Shown here: positions 55,853-64,000 of the stretch, one piece after another | Position numbering within the stretch: the first letter of the stretch is position 1 | How the letters are laid out: each line of letters begins with the position of its first letter | Assembly: GCF_030580675.1 (NCBI RefSeq) | Contig: NZ_JAUQUB010000001.1 | Location: forward strand, 1,240,001 to 1,304,000 | Direction of reading: 5' to 3' | Length of the DNA stretch: 64,000 nt | Source of the DNA: Antiquaquibacter soli | GTDB lineage: Bacteria > Actinomycetota > Actinomycetes > Actinomycetales > Microbacteriaceae | Notes under the pieces: generated by a model | Database searches by the model: none | The model's input: the letters and a program-made list of their open reading frames with translations, nothing else | What the model was told of the DNA's origin: nothing | Made by a program: the position numbers and the translations under genes

Positions 55853-55879
55853 AACGCGTCCCCTCGGGGGCGCGTTTTT
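55853..55879 (+). terminator. Rho-independent terminator after erpA
   Basis: Stem AACGCG-CCCC with GGGG-CGCGTT (one unpaired T, TCG loop), running into TTTTT. Typical intrinsic terminator. Confidence 0.88.
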
Positions 55880-55970
55880 CGTTTCACGGGGGCCGTGGTG
55901 CGACCGGGGGAGCCCCCGTCGGGTTATAGACTGGGCGGGATTGAAGTCCATGTTCTGCGAGAGGTCACAG

Positions 55971-56843
55971 GTGCGCTCTAACCGCCTTAAAAGATGGGCT
56001 GTTATTCCGATCGGTCTAGCAGTCGCGATCATCCTCGCGGGATGCACGCAGGAGCAGCTGCAGGGCTGGCTCCCGGGCGACGCGGAGACCACGAACCACA
56101 CGTCGCGCATCATCGGCCTCTGGGTCACCTCGTGGATCGTGCTTCTCGCCGTCGGTCTCGTGACGTGGGGCCTCATCATCTGGGCAGCCGTCGTGTACCG
56201 GCGCCGCAAGGGCCAGTCGGGCCTGCCGGTGCAGCTGCGCTACAACCTCCCCGTTGAGATCTTCTACACGATCGTCCCGCTCATCCTCGTGCTCGGCTTC
56301 TTCGCCTTCACCGCTCGCGACCAGGCCGCGATCGAGGAGCCCACGGCCAATCCCGACGTTCAGATCGAGGTGTTCGGCAAGCGCTGGGCGTGGGACTTCA
56401 ACTACGTCACGGATGACGCGTACTACTCGGGCGTGCAGGCGGACTTCAACCCCGACGGCTCGATCGACACCGACAACCTCCCCGTGCTCGTGCTCCCGGT
56501 CGACAAGACGGTCGAGATCAAGATCGAGTCGCGCGACGTCATCCACTCGTTCTGGGTCGTGGACTTCCTCTACAAGAAGGACATGATCCCGGGCAAGAGC
56601 AATTACATGTACTTCACGCCGACCAAGATCGGCACCTACGCCGGCAAGTGCGCCGAGCTCTGCGGCGAGTACCACTCCCTCATGCTCTTCACCGTCGAGG
56701 TGGTCTCGCAGGAGGACTACGACGCGTACATCGAGTCCCTCAAGGCCGGCGAGTACGCGCCGTACGGCGGCGAAGGGCAGATCGGCGCCGACTTCAACGT
56801 GAACCAGAACCTGCCCGGCAACGGCAGCAGCACCGAGGACTGA
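55971..56843 (+). CDS. ctaC: Cytochrome aa3 oxidase subunit II CtaC
   Basis: 290 residues. Lipoprotein signal (AIILAGCTQ; lipobox LAGC), two membrane helices, then the CuA domain with [12 protein letters not shown] (Cys x2, His, Met) and the upstream DVIHSFW His. Takes electrons from cytochrome bcc. The GTG at 55971 has GAGAGG 6-7 nt ahead and gives a proper signal peptide; an in-frame ATG at 55950 or 55941 would extend it. TATAGA near 55925 is a possible -10. Confidence 0.95.
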   Translation: MRSNRLKRWAVIPIGLAVAIILAGCTQEQLQGWLPGDAETTNHTSRIIGLWVTSWIVLLAVGLVTWGLIIWAAVVYRRRKGQSGLPVQLRYNLPVEIFYTIVPLILVLGFFAFTARDQAAIEEPTANPDVQIEVFGKRWAWDFNYVTDDAYYSGVQADFNPDGSIDTDNLPVLVLPVDKTVEIKIESRDVIHSFWVVDFLYKKDMIPGKSNYMYFTPTKIGTYAGKCAELCGEYHSLMLFTVEVVSQEDYDAYIESLKAGEYAPYGGEGQIGADFNVNQNLPGNGSSTED

Positions 56844-56848
56844 ACACG

Positions 56849-58564
56849 ATGACCACAGCAACCCTGCAGACCCCGGGCATCTCGACGGCCGCCCAGCGCA
56901 AGGGCAACGTCCTCGTCAACTGGATCACGTCGACCGACCACAAGACCATCGGGTACATGTACCTGATCTCGTCGTTCTTCTTCTTCCTCCTCGGCGGGGT
57001 GATGGCCCTCGTCATCCGCGCCCAGCTGTTCCAGCCGGGTCTCAACATCGTGGCGACGGGGGAGCAGTACAACCAGCTCTTCACGATGCACGGCACGATC
57101 ATGCTGCTCATGTTCGCGACGCCGCTCTTCGCGGGCTTCGCGAACGTGCTGATGCCCCTCCAGATCGGTGCGCCCGATGTCGCGTTCCCGCGACTCAACG
57201 CCTTCGCGTTCTGGCTGTTCATCTTCGGCAGCACGATCGCCGTCGCCGGCTTCCTCACGCCGCAGGGCGCGGCCTCCTTTGGCTGGTTCGCCTACGCCCC
57301 GCTGTCGAGCACGACGTTCTCGCCCGGCTACGGCGGAAACCTCTGGGTGTTCGGTCTGGCGCTCTCCGGCTTCGGCACCATCCTCGGCGCCGTGAACTTC
57401 ATCACGACCATCATCACGATGCGCGCTCCCGGCATGACGATGTGGCGCATGCCGATCTTCAGCTGGAACACGCTCGTGACCTCGCTGCTCGTGCTCATGG
57501 CGTTCCCCGTGCTCGCCGCGGCCCTCTTCGGGCTCGGTGCGGACCGCGTCTTCGACGCCCACATCTACGACCCCGCCAACGGCGGTGTCATCTTGTGGCA
57601 GCACTTGTTCTGGTTCTTCGGGCACCCCGAGGTCTACATCATCGCGCTGCCGTTCTTCGGCATCATCTCCGAGGTCCTCCCGGTCTTCAGCCGCAAGCCG
57701 ATCTTCGGGTACAAGACGCTCATCTACGCGACGATCGCGATCGCGGCCCTGTCTGTGACGGTGTGGGCGCACCACATGTACGTCACCGGTTCCGTCCTGC
57801 TGCCGTTCTTCGCCCTGCTCACGATGCTCATCGCGGTGCCGACAGGGGTCAAGATCTTCAACTGGATCGGCACGATGTGGCGGGGTTCGGTGACGTTCGA
57901 AGCGCCTATGCTCTGGGCGATCGGCTTCCTGATCACCTTCACCTTCGGTGGACTGACGGGTGTCATCCTGGCCTCGCCGCCGCTCGACTTCCACGTCTCC
58001 GACACGTACTTCGTCGTGGCTCACTTCCACTACGTCGTGTTCGGTACCGTCGTCTTCGCGATGTTCAGCGGCTTCTACTTCTGGTGGCCGAAGTGGACGG
58101 GCAAGATGCTCAACGACCGACTCGGCAAGATCCACTTCTGGCTGCTCTTCATCGGCTTCCACACGACGTTCCTCATCCAGCACTGGATCGGAGTCGTCGG
58201 CCTGCCGCGTCGTTACCGCACGTACCTCGCGGAGGACGGCGTGACCTGGATGAACCAGCTCTCCACGATCGGCGCGGCGATCCTCGCCATCTCGATGCTG
58301 CCGTTCTTCTACAACGTGTTCATCACCGCGCGGAAGGCGCCCAAGGTGACGGTCAACGACCCGTGGGGCTACTCCCGCTCGCTCGAGTGGGCCACGAGCT
58401 GCCCGCCGCCGCGACACAACTTCACGTCGATCCCGCGCATCCGCTCGGAGTCGCCCGCGTTCGACCTCAACCACCCGGAGGCGGGCATCCCGGTGGGCGT
58501 CGGCCCGCTCAAGGATGCTCCCGAGGCCCCGGTCTACGACCTCAGCGATGAGAAGGTGAAGTAG
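56849..58564 (+). CDS. ctaD: Cytochrome aa3 oxidase subunit I CtaD
   Basis: 571 residues with twelve membrane segments. Proton-pumping O2 reduction at the haem a3-CuB centre. HGTIMLLMF (haem a His), [17 protein letters not shown] (CuB His with the cross-linked Tyr) and HFHYVVFG (CuB/haem a3 His) are all intact. Starts 5 bp after ctaC; GAGGA lies ahead of the ATG. Confidence 0.97.
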   Translation: MTTATLQTPGISTAAQRKGNVLVNWITSTDHKTIGYMYLISSFFFFLLGGVMALVIRAQLFQPGLNIVATGEQYNQLFTMHGTIMLLMFATPLFAGFANVLMPLQIGAPDVAFPRLNAFAFWLFIFGSTIAVAGFLTPQGAASFGWFAYAPLSSTTFSPGYGGNLWVFGLALSGFGTILGAVNFITTIITMRAPGMTMWRMPIFSWNTLVTSLLVLMAFPVLAAALFGLGADRVFDAHIYDPANGGVILWQHLFWFFGHPEVYIIALPFFGIISEVLPVFSRKPIFGYKTLIYATIAIAALSVTVWAHHMYVTGSVLLPFFALLTMLIAVPTGVKIFNWIGTMWRGSVTFEAPMLWAIGFLITFTFGGLTGVILASPPLDFHVSDTYFVVAHFHYVVFGTVVFAMFSGFYFWWPKWTGKMLNDRLGKIHFWLLFIGFHTTFLIQHWIGVVGLPRRYRTYLAEDGVTWMNQLSTIGAAILAISMLPFFYNVFITARKAPKVTVNDPWGYSRSLEWATSCPPPRHNFTSIPRIRSESPAFDLNHPEAGIPVGVGPLKDAPEAPVYDLSDEKVK

Positions 58565-58569
58565 CTCAC

Positions 58570-59007
58570 ATGCGCACCAATTTCCGGATGTTCTGGATCC
58601 TGGCCGGATTCTTCTTCTTCGCGGACATCGTCTACACGGTCTGGTATTTCCTCTCGCACCCGGACCAGGAGCACTGGTGGCTCCGGATCGAGTGGGTGGG
58701 TTCTGTCGCGATCCTCCTGACCGGCATCCTCGCCGTGCTCATCGCCTTCTACCTCGGCCTCGTGCTCCGCTCGCAGGGCGGAGAGCTGCCGGAGGACCGC
58801 CTCGACGCAGACGTCGACGACGGGGAGGCCGAGCAGGGTCACTTCAGCCCGTGGAGTTGGTGGCCGATCGTGCTGGCCTTCTCCTCGGCGATCGTCGTGC
58901 TCGGCCTGGCGGTCGGACCTTGGATCTCGTTCATCGGTGTGGGCCTCCTCCTCGTCGCGATCGTCGGGTGGGTCTACGAGTACTACCGCGGATATTTCGC
59001 CCGCTAG
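58570..59007 (+). CDS. ctaF: Cytochrome c oxidase subunit IV CtaF
   Basis: 145 residues with four membrane helices (about 4-27, 40-60, 97-115 and 118-138). Actinobacterial-type small subunit of the aa3 oxidase found in the bcc-aa3 supercomplex. MRTNFRMFWILAGFFFFADI, with the following VYTVWY, is typical. Starts 5 bp after ctaD. Followed by a large hairpin. Confidence 0.93.
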   Translation: MRTNFRMFWILAGFFFFADIVYTVWYFLSHPDQEHWWLRIEWVGSVAILLTGILAVLIAFYLGLVLRSQGGELPEDRLDADVDDGEAEQGHFSPWSWWPIVLAFSSAIVVLGLAVGPWISFIGVGLLLVAIVGWVYEYYRGYFAR

Positions 59008-59019
59008 AGCGTCGTGCAC

Positions 59020-59057
59020 GGGCCGCTCCGCCGTCGTTGCGACGGGGGGAGCGGCCC
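59020..59057 (+). terminator. Two-part hairpin terminator after ctaF
   Basis: Outer stem GGGCCGCTCC (59020-59029) with GGAGCGGCCC (59048-59057); inner stem CCGTCG/CGACGG (59031-59045) with a 3-nt loop. Short T content follows. It ends the ctaC-D-F operon. Confidence 0.8.
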
Positions 59058-59071
59058 TTGCCGTTCCCCAG

Positions 59072-59077
59072 TAGCCT
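59072..59077 (+). promoter_or_regulatory. Leaderless -10 box (TAGCCT) of the GrpB-family gene
   Basis: TAGCCT ends 6 nt before the GTG at 59084. With the hairpin upstream this isolates the gene from the ctaCDF operon. Confidence 0.55.
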
Positions 59078-59083
59078 CGGACG

Positions 59084-59572
59084 GTGCACGTGCATCTGAG
59101 CGAGTACGACGAGCGCTGGCCGAGCTGGTTCGAGCGCATTCGCCACGCGCTTCCGGAGGGGCTCGTGGCCGAGCATGTCGGGAGCACGAGCGTGCCCCGT
59201 CTCCTCGCGAAGCCGATCGTCGACGTCGATGTCGTCATCGAGTCCGCGGACTCCGTGGCGGGGGTTCTGGCGCTTCTCGGGGCCGCAGGATGGGCTCATG
59301 AGGGAGATGGAGGGATTCCCGGGCGTGAGGCCTTCGAGTCCCGCCCGGATCTGCCGCCTCATCATCTCTACCGCGTCGTGCGCGGCAGCGCGCCGCACCG
59401 CGACCACACCGACCTCCGCGACCATCTGCGTGCCTCAACCGAGGACGCCGTCCGGTACTCCGATGTCAAGCGCTCGCTGGCGCACCTGCTGCCCCACGAC
59501 CGGGCGGCCTACACCGAGGGCAAGGCCGCGATCGTCTCGGAGCTGCTCTCGCGGTCCCGGGAGCGGGGTTAA
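59084..59572 (+). CDS. GrpB/UPF0157 nucleotidyltransferase-like protein
   Basis: 162 residues. Nucleotidyltransferase-fold family related to the C-terminal extension of some dephospho-CoA kinases. EHVGSTSVPRLLAKPIVDVDV is the core (G-S-T-S and D-x-D), followed by PPHHLYRVVRGSAPHRDH and YSDVKRSLA. Function unknown. GTG start with leaderless -10. It stands alone between two hairpins inside the otherwise conserved bcc-aa3 region, so it may be an insertion. Confidence 0.85.
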   Translation: MHVHLSEYDERWPSWFERIRHALPEGLVAEHVGSTSVPRLLAKPIVDVDVVIESADSVAGVLALLGAAGWAHEGDGGIPGREAFESRPDLPPHHLYRVVRGSAPHRDHTDLRDHLRASTEDAVRYSDVKRSLAHLLPHDRAAYTEGKAAIVSELLSRSRERG

Positions 59573-59576
59573 CGCG

Positions 59577-59606
59577 GTGAGGCCCCGGGAGGTCCCGGGG
59601 CCTCAC
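59577..59606. terminator. Bidirectional hairpin between the GrpB-family gene and qcrB
   Basis: Perfect 13-bp stem: 59577-59589 pairs with 59594-59606 around an AGGT loop. It starts 5 bp after the GrpB-family stop and ends 13 bp before the qcrB stop on the other strand. No T-run on either side. Confidence 0.8.
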
Positions 59607-59619
59607 GACGCGACGCCGG

Positions 59620-61242
59620 CTAGTGGTGCTCGCCGTGGCCCGCCTCGAGCTCAGTCTGCTTGACCGGCTCAATGCGGTCCTCAAAGAACCAGCGCGAGAA
59701 TCCGGCACGGATGCGCTGGCGCACGGTGATGCGTCCACGCTCGTCGGGGCGGATCATGAGCGGCTTGTAGTCGGTGTAGCTCACGAGCTTCCAGCGCTCG
59801 TACTCGTCGAGCTGCTCGTGGACCTCGATGTACTCGCCGCCCGGAAGGCGCACGATTCGGCCGGACTCGAAGCCGTGCAGGGCGATCTCCCGGTCCTTCT
59901 TCTGGAGGGCCAGACAGACCCGCTTGGCCACGAAGTACGCCACCACCGGTGCCACGAACAGCAGCGCCTGGAGCGCATTGATGACGCCCTCGATGGTCAG
60001 CTTGAAGTGGGTCGCGATGAGGTCGGAGCTCGCAGCAGCCCAGAGGACTGCGTAGAAGGTGACACCCGCGGCTCCGATCGCCGTCCGGGTCGGCGCGTTG
60101 CGAGGGCGGTCCGCCATGTGGTGCTCGCGCTTATCACCCGTGATCCACCCCTCGAGGAAGGGGTAGAAGGCGACGATCGCGAGGAACAGCGGCAGAACGA
60201 GCAGCGGGATCAGGATGTTGAGCGACAGGGTGAAGCCGAAGATCACGACCTCCCAGCCCGGGGGAACGAGGCGCAGTGCGCCGTCCGCGAACCCGATGTA
60301 CCAGTCCGGCTGGGTTCCCGCAGAGACGGGGGAGGGGTCGTAGGGCCCGTACGCCCAGATCGGGTTGATCTGGAAGAGCGAGGCAATGAGGACGATCACG
60401 CCGAAGATGATGAAGAAGAAGCCACCGGCCTTCGCGGCGAACACCGGCATGATCGGCACGCCGACGACGTTGTCGTTGGTGCGCCCCGGAGCAGCGAACT
60501 GGGTGTGCTTGTTGATGACGAGGAGCACCATGTGCACACCGAGCGCGGCGATGAGGATTGCCGGCAGCAGCAGGATGTGGAGCACGTAGAGACGTCCGAC
60601 GATGTCGAAGCCCGGGAACTCGCCGCCGAAGAGCAGGTAGGAGATCCACGTGCCCACGATCGGAACTCCCTTGACCATCCCGTCGATGATGCGAAGTCCG
60701 TTACCCGACAGCAGGTCGTCGGGGAGCGAGTAGCCCGTGAAACCCTCGGCCATCGCGAGGATGAAGAGCACGAAGCCGATGACCCAGTTGATCTCTCGCG
60801 GCTTGCGGAACGCACCGGTGAAGAACACCCGCAGCATGTGCAGACCGATCGACGCCACGAAGAGCAGGGCTGCCCAGTGGTGGACCTGGCGCATGAGCAG
60901 TCCGCCGCGGATATCGAACGAGATGTCGAGAGTGGACTGCATCGCGACCGACATCTCGATGCCCTTGAGGGGCACATACGATCCGTCGTAGATCACCGGG
61001 ACCATCGACGCCTGGAAGAAGAACGTCAGGAACGTTCCGGACAGCAGGATGACGATGAAGCTGTAGAGCGCGACCTCGCCGAGCATGAACGACCAGTGGT
61101 CGGGGAAGATCTTCCGGCCGAGTTCGCGGACGAGACCGGAGATGCTCGTGCGCTCGTCGATGTAGTTCGACGCCCAGCCGACGAAGCGCATGCCGCGCCC
61201 CGTTTCCGGCTTGGTCTCGGTGGTCGGTGCGGTCGTGGTCAC
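59620..61242 (-). CDS. qcrB: Cytochrome bc1/bcc complex cytochrome b subunit QcrB
   Basis: 540 residues. Menaquinol oxidation and transmembrane electron transfer. Two haem-b His pairs lie in HHWAALLFVASIGLHMLRVF and HILLLPAILIAALGVHMVLL. The Q-site motif is PDWY (TQPDWYIGFADG), the actinobacterial form of PEWY. A long C-terminal extension (VRLPGGEYIEVHEQL) is typical of actinobacteria. GTG start overlaps the qcrA stop (GTGA). Confidence 0.97.
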   Translation of the reverse strand: MTTTAPTTETKPETGRGMRFVGWASNYIDERTSISGLVRELGRKIFPDHWSFMLGEVALYSFIVILLSGTFLTFFFQASMVPVIYDGSYVPLKGIEMSVAMQSTLDISFDIRGGLLMRQVHHWAALLFVASIGLHMLRVFFTGAFRKPREINWVIGFVLFILAMAEGFTGYSLPDDLLSGNGLRIIDGMVKGVPIVGTWISYLLFGGEFPGFDIVGRLYVLHILLLPAILIAALGVHMVLLVINKHTQFAAPGRTNDNVVGVPIMPVFAAKAGGFFFIIFGVIVLIASLFQINPIWAYGPYDPSPVSAGTQPDWYIGFADGALRLVPPGWEVVIFGFTLSLNILIPLLVLPLFLAIVAFYPFLEGWITGDKREHHMADRPRNAPTRTAIGAAGVTFYAVLWAAASSDLIATHFKLTIEGVINALQALLFVAPVVAYFVAKRVCLALQKKDREIALHGFESGRIVRLPGGEYIEVHEQLDEYERWKLVSYTDYKPLMIRPDERGRITVRQRIRAGFSRWFFEDRIEPVKQTELEAGHGEHH

Positions 61243-62312
61243 AGCTCACGCTCCCAGAAGCTCGGGCCGACGGGCTCGGTGAAGTCGCTGCGTGCGACGA
61301 GGTAGCCCTCCTCGTCGACGGTGATGGGCAGCTGAGGAAGGGGGCGCTTGGCCGGTCCGAAGATGACCTTCGCCTCGTGCGAGATGTCGAACTGCGACTG
61401 GTGGCACGGGCAGAGGAGGTGGTGCGTCTGCTGCTCGTACAGCGCGACCGGGCATCCGACGTGGGTGCAGATCTTGGAATACGCGACGATGCCGGCGTAG
61501 CTCCAGTCCTCACGTCCGGGGGAGACGTGCAGGTCCTCCGGCTTGAGGCGGACGAGAAGAACGGCAGCCTTGGCCTTCTCCTCGAGCTTGTGGTCGGACT
61601 CGAGGAGACCCTCGGGGATCACGTGGAAGGCGGAGCCGAGAGTGACCTCCGAAGCGCGGATCGGGGTTCCCGAGGGATCGCGGGTGAGGCGCACACCCTT
61701 GTCCCACATCGTGTGCTTGAGGAGCGCCACCGGGTCTTCGGCGGGCGCCAGATCACGGAAGAGCACGACCGCCGGGAGCGGGCTCACCGCGAGAGCACCG
61801 ATGAGGGAGTTGCGGATGAGCTTGCGCCGGGTGAAGCCGGACTCCTTGTTGCCGAGCTGGAATACCTCGACCGCCTTGGCACGCGTCTCGTCGGTGCCGC
61901 GTGTGCCGTGGCGGAGTTCCACGAGGTCGTGGCCGTCCATGAGGGCCTTGGACCAGTGAACCGCGCCGATTCCGATACCGAGAAGCCCCAGGGTGATTCC
62001 GAGGCCGAGGAACAGGTTGTTCAGGCGGACCGAGAGCAGGTCGCCCTCGTGGATCGGGAACACGATGTACGCGACGATCGCGAGCACGCTTCCGATGATC
62101 GAGACGAAGAACCACGCGGAAACGCGGCGCTCGGCCTGCTTCTCCTTCTCCGGGGAGAGGTCGGTGACGCGCGGGCGGAAGGGCGGGAAGCCCGGGTTCT
62201 GCACCTCGTCGGCGACCACCACGGCAGTGCCGTGGGACGGCGGGTTCGCGCCGTGCTTCTCGACTGTCGAGCCGACGGCGGCGCCGTCAGTCGGGTCGTG
62301 GTCCTTCGCCAT
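61239..62312 (-). CDS. qcrA: Rieske iron-sulfur protein QcrA
   Basis: 357 residues. Actinobacterial type with three N-terminal membrane helices (about 84-105, 113-135 and 185-205). The [2Fe-2S] site is CTHVGCPVALYE and LLCPCHQSQFD (two Cys, two His). Oxidises menaquinol together with QcrB. ATG with GAAGGGATAAGA ahead. It is followed by qcrB with a 4-bp overlap. Confidence 0.96.
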   Translation of the reverse strand: MAKDHDPTDGAAVGSTVEKHGANPPSHGTAVVVADEVQNPGFPPFRPRVTDLSPEKEKQAERRVSAWFFVSIIGSVLAIVAYIVFPIHEGDLLSVRLNNLFLGLGITLGLLGIGIGAVHWSKALMDGHDLVELRHGTRGTDETRAKAVEVFQLGNKESGFTRRKLIRNSLIGALAVSPLPAVVLFRDLAPAEDPVALLKHTMWDKGVRLTRDPSGTPIRASEVTLGSAFHVIPEGLLESDHKLEEKAKAAVLLVRLKPEDLHVSPGREDWSYAGIVAYSKICTHVGCPVALYEQQTHHLLCPCHQSQFDISHEAKVIFGPAKRPLPQLPITVDEEGYLVARSDFTEPVGPSFWEREL

Positions 62313-62342
62313 TCTTATCCCTTCAACCGTCGAGCGGCGCTG

Positions 62343-63131
62343 CTAGTTGGACTTGGCCGTGAGCCACACGGTGATCGCGACGATCGCACCGAGTCCGAAG
62401 ATCCAGATGAATAGGCCCTCCGACACGGGGCCCAGGTTGCCGAGTCCGAATCCGCCCACGGAGGGCTCTTCGTCGAGGAACTTGAGGTACGTGATGATGT
62501 TCGCCTTGTCCTCGGGCGAGATGTTGTGGTCGTTGAACACCGGCATGTTCTGCGGGCCGGTGAGCATCGCCTCATAGACGTAGACGGCCTCGACGTCGGT
62601 CAGCGGGGGAGCGAACTTGCCCTCCGTGAGAGCGCCGCCCGCACCCGCGACGTTGTGGCACATCGCGCAGTTGATGCGGAAGAGCTCGGCACCGATCGCG
62701 GCGTCGCCGTCGCCCTGGAGGTACTTCTCGTCGGGGATGCTCGGGCCCGGGCCGCGGGAAGCCACGTAGGCGGCGAGGGCGGCGATCTGCTCCTCAGTGA
62801 ACTGCGGGGGCTTCTGCTCGGCCTGCGGTCCTGTCGCGGCCATCGGCATGCGGCCCGTTCCGACCTGGAAGTCGACAGCGGCAGCACCGACGCCGACCAG
62901 GCTGGGGGCCTGCGACGTACCCTGCAGGGCCATGCCGTGGCACGTCGCGCAGTTCGCGGCGAAGAGCTTGCCGCCCTCCTCCACGAGCGCGTCCTGGGCG
63001 GCTTGAGTCTCCGCCGTCGCGCTCGACGTGAAGAGCGCGTACGCGCCGCCGGAGGCCATGAGGCCGATGAGCAGGAGGGCGACGCTCGCCAGAGGATGAC
63101 GGCGGCCGGTCGCTTTCTTATTCTTCGCCAT
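62343..63131 (-). CDS. qcrC: Dihaem cytochrome c subunit QcrC
   Basis: 262 residues. A membrane anchor at each end and two CxxCH sites (CATCHGM and CAMCHNV) mark the dihaem QcrC that passes electrons directly to CtaC in the bcc-aa3 supercomplex. The ATG at 63131 gives MAKNKKATGRRHPLA. The 20-bp gap after the ctaE stop has no Shine-Dalgarno sequence and no good -10, so translation may depend on coupling with ctaE. The frame is open to 63191 inside ctaE, rejected. Confidence 0.94.
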   Translation of the reverse strand: MAKNKKATGRRHPLASVALLLIGLMASGGAYALFTSSATAETQAAQDALVEEGGKLFAANCATCHGMALQGTSQAPSLVGVGAAAVDFQVGTGRMPMAATGPQAEQKPPQFTEEQIAALAAYVASRGPGPSIPDEKYLQGDGDAAIGAELFRINCAMCHNVAGAGGALTEGKFAPPLTDVEAVYVYEAMLTGPQNMPVFNDHNISPEDKANIITYLKFLDEEPSVGGFGLGNLGPVSEGLFIWIFGLGAIVAITVWLTAKSN

Positions 63132-63151
63132 GATGCGTAGGGGTCCGATTC

Positions 63152-63787
63152 TTATCTCAGGATGTAGATGACGAGGAACAGGCCGATCCACACCACATCG
63201 ACGAAGTGCCAGTAGTAGGAAACGACGACAGCAGTCGTGGCCTCCTTGTGGCCGAAGCGCGTCACGGCGAAGGCCCGGCCGATGACCAGGAGGAAGGCGA
63301 TGAGTCCGCCCGTGACGTGGAGACCGTGGAATCCGGTCGTGATGTAGAACGCCGATCCGTAAGAGTCACTCGACAGGCTCACGTGCTCGCTCACGAGGAG
63401 CGCGTACTCGTAGATCTGGCCGACGACGAAGGTCGCGCCCATGGCGTAGGTGAGGAAGAACCACTCGACCATGCCCCACTGGCGGAACTGGAGGAGCGAA
63501 CCGGTGCGGCGAGGCTGCATGCGCTCGGCGGCGAAGACGCCGGCCTGCGCGGTGAAGGACGACAGCACGAGGATCGTGGTGTTGATGGCGGCGAACGTGA
63601 TGTTGAGCTTCGCCGTCTGGTCCGCCCACAGCTCCGGCGACGTCGCCTTGAGCGTGAAGTAGATGGCGAAGAGGCCCGCGAAGAACATCACCTCGCTGCC
63701 GAGCCACACGATCGTTCCGACCGCCACGGTGTTGGGGCGCTGGACTGCGGGTACTCCGGTCGAACGCGGGAGAGAAGCTGTGGTCAC
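63152..63787 (-). CDS. ctaE: Cytochrome aa3 oxidase subunit III CtaE
   Basis: 211 residues with five membrane helices. The short actinobacterial form lacks the first two helices of mitochondrial subunit [33 protein letters not shown] and [14 protein letters not shown] are typical. GTG start with a CATAAT -10 (63794-63799 on -) 6 nt ahead. It heads the ctaE-qcrC-qcrA-qcrB operon and is divergent from trpD. Confidence 0.95.
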   Translation of the reverse strand: MTTASLPRSTGVPAVQRPNTVAVGTIVWLGSEVMFFAGLFAIYFTLKATSPELWADQTAKLNITFAAINTTILVLSSFTAQAGVFAAERMQPRRTGSLLQFRQWGMVEWFFLTYAMGATFVVGQIYEYALLVSEHVSLSSDSYGSAFYITTGFHGLHVTGGLIAFLLVIGRAFAVTRFGHKEATTAVVVSYYWHFVDVVWIGLFLVIYILR

Positions 63788-63793
63788 CCTCCC

Positions 63794-63799
63794 ATTATG
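63794..63799 (-). promoter_or_regulatory. Leaderless -10 box (CATAAT) of the ctaE-qcrCAB operon
   Basis: CATAAT on the minus strand ends 6 nt before the GTG at 63787. It differs from TATAAT only at the first base. Confidence 0.55.
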
Positions 63800-63851
63800 G
63801 TCGATTTCCCAGACGGCGTTTTGTCATTCGCCAGGCCAGTCGCGCAGCCTC

Positions 63852-63857
63852 GTTAGG
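63852..63857 (+). promoter_or_regulatory. Leaderless -10 box (TAGGAT) of trpD
   Basis: TAGGAT ends 6 nt before the ATG at 63864, the same hexamer and spacing as for the P-type ATPase gene at 822. The 76-bp gap holds both divergent promoters. Confidence 0.6.
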
Positions 63858-63863
63858 ATTTGG

Positions 63864-64000
63864 CCATGGCGATCGAGAGAACCTGGCCCGACATCCTCGC
63901 AACGCTCGTCGATGGGCGCGATCTCTCGATCAGCGAGGCCGAGTGGGCCATGCAGTCCGTCATGGCGGGCGAGGCGACGTCCGCCCAGCTGGCCGGCCTT
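63864..64000 (+). CDS. trpD: Anthranilate phosphoribosyltransferase TrpD, 3'-truncated by the window
   Basis: The first 45 codons are present. MAIERTWPDILATLVDGRDL with SEAEWAMQSVMAGEATSAQLAG matches the helical N-terminal domain of TrpD, which makes phosphoribosyl-anthranilate in tryptophan synthesis. The divergent trpD/ctaE arrangement also occurs in Mycobacterium. The catalytic domain lies beyond the window. Confidence 0.9.

Noticed and set aside
1-64000. Search for tRNA, rRNA, CRISPR, insertion sequences, prophage or riboswitch classes
   Set aside because: I saw no cloverleaf-like gene, regularly spaced repeats, transposase or integrase motifs, or recognisable riboswitch core. All space is taken by core genes and short gaps.

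Overview
The window is 64 kb of a high-GC actinobacterial chromosome. Gene order and protein types point to the Micrococcales, most likely Microbacteriaceae. Supporting signs are a complete division and cell-wall (dcw) cluster ending in sepF and divIVA, a two-haem QcrC, a PknL/Rv2175c pair, a GarA/FtsR/MerR block, and many genes with a TANNNT -10 box 6-9 nt before the start codon (leaderless mRNAs). Nearly all of it is conserved core genome. I see no rRNA, tRNA, prophage, insertion sequence, integron or CRISPR array. No gap between genes exceeds about 250 bp.

Layout. 1-8.4 kb: the 3' end of rlmN, a CtpE-like P-type ATPase, a Pr6Pr-family membrane protein and a flotillin-like protein on +. On - follow an S4 RNA-binding protein, a secreted coiled-coil wall hydrolase, a leucine-rich-repeat-variant protein and a DUF1295 membrane protein. 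8.4-17.2 kb: a CDP-alcohol phosphatidyltransferase, garA, ftsR and a second MerR (the Rv1822-Rv1830 neighbourhood), a ParA, pyruvate carboxylase, a second ParA/MinD ATPase with a long N-terminal extension, and def. 17.2-27.8 kb: the Rv2173-Rv2187-like block with fatty acyl-CoA ligase, ROK glucokinase, plsC, class II DAHP synthase, pknL, a LysM wall hydrolase, an Rv2175c homologue, a polyprenyl diphosphate synthase and a DUF3040 protein. 27.8-46 kb: the dcw cluster from mraZ to divIVA, with MraZ boxes ahead of it. 46-55.8 kb: rluD, dnaE, hisD, nrdR, pyrD, DUF3043, an M20 dipeptidase and erpA. 55.9-64 kb: the cytochrome aa3 and bcc genes (ctaC-D-F on +, ctaE-qcrC-A-B on -), a GrpB-family gene between them, and the start of trpD.

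The genes converge on growth and envelope building. PknL, with four extracytoplasmic PASTA repeats, is encoded just downstream of a LysM hydrolase. Likely phosphorylation targets encoded here are GarA (Thr18/Thr19) and the Rv2175c homologue. FtsR is a known activator of ftsZ in Corynebacterium, and ftsZ lies about 32 kb away. Both wall hydrolases carry the same 14-bp upstream element, built as 9-bp direct repeats that resemble MtrA boxes.

I did not find a clearly new multi-gene system. The most interesting signals are regulatory: the leaderless-promoter architecture, including two -10 boxes that contain the stop codon of the upstream gene; the shared hydrolase operator; perfect inverted repeats ahead of divIVA, ftsZ and the second merR gene; a hairpin array ahead of the MraZ boxes; and apparent losses of lspA, pgeF and gcvH from their usual positions.
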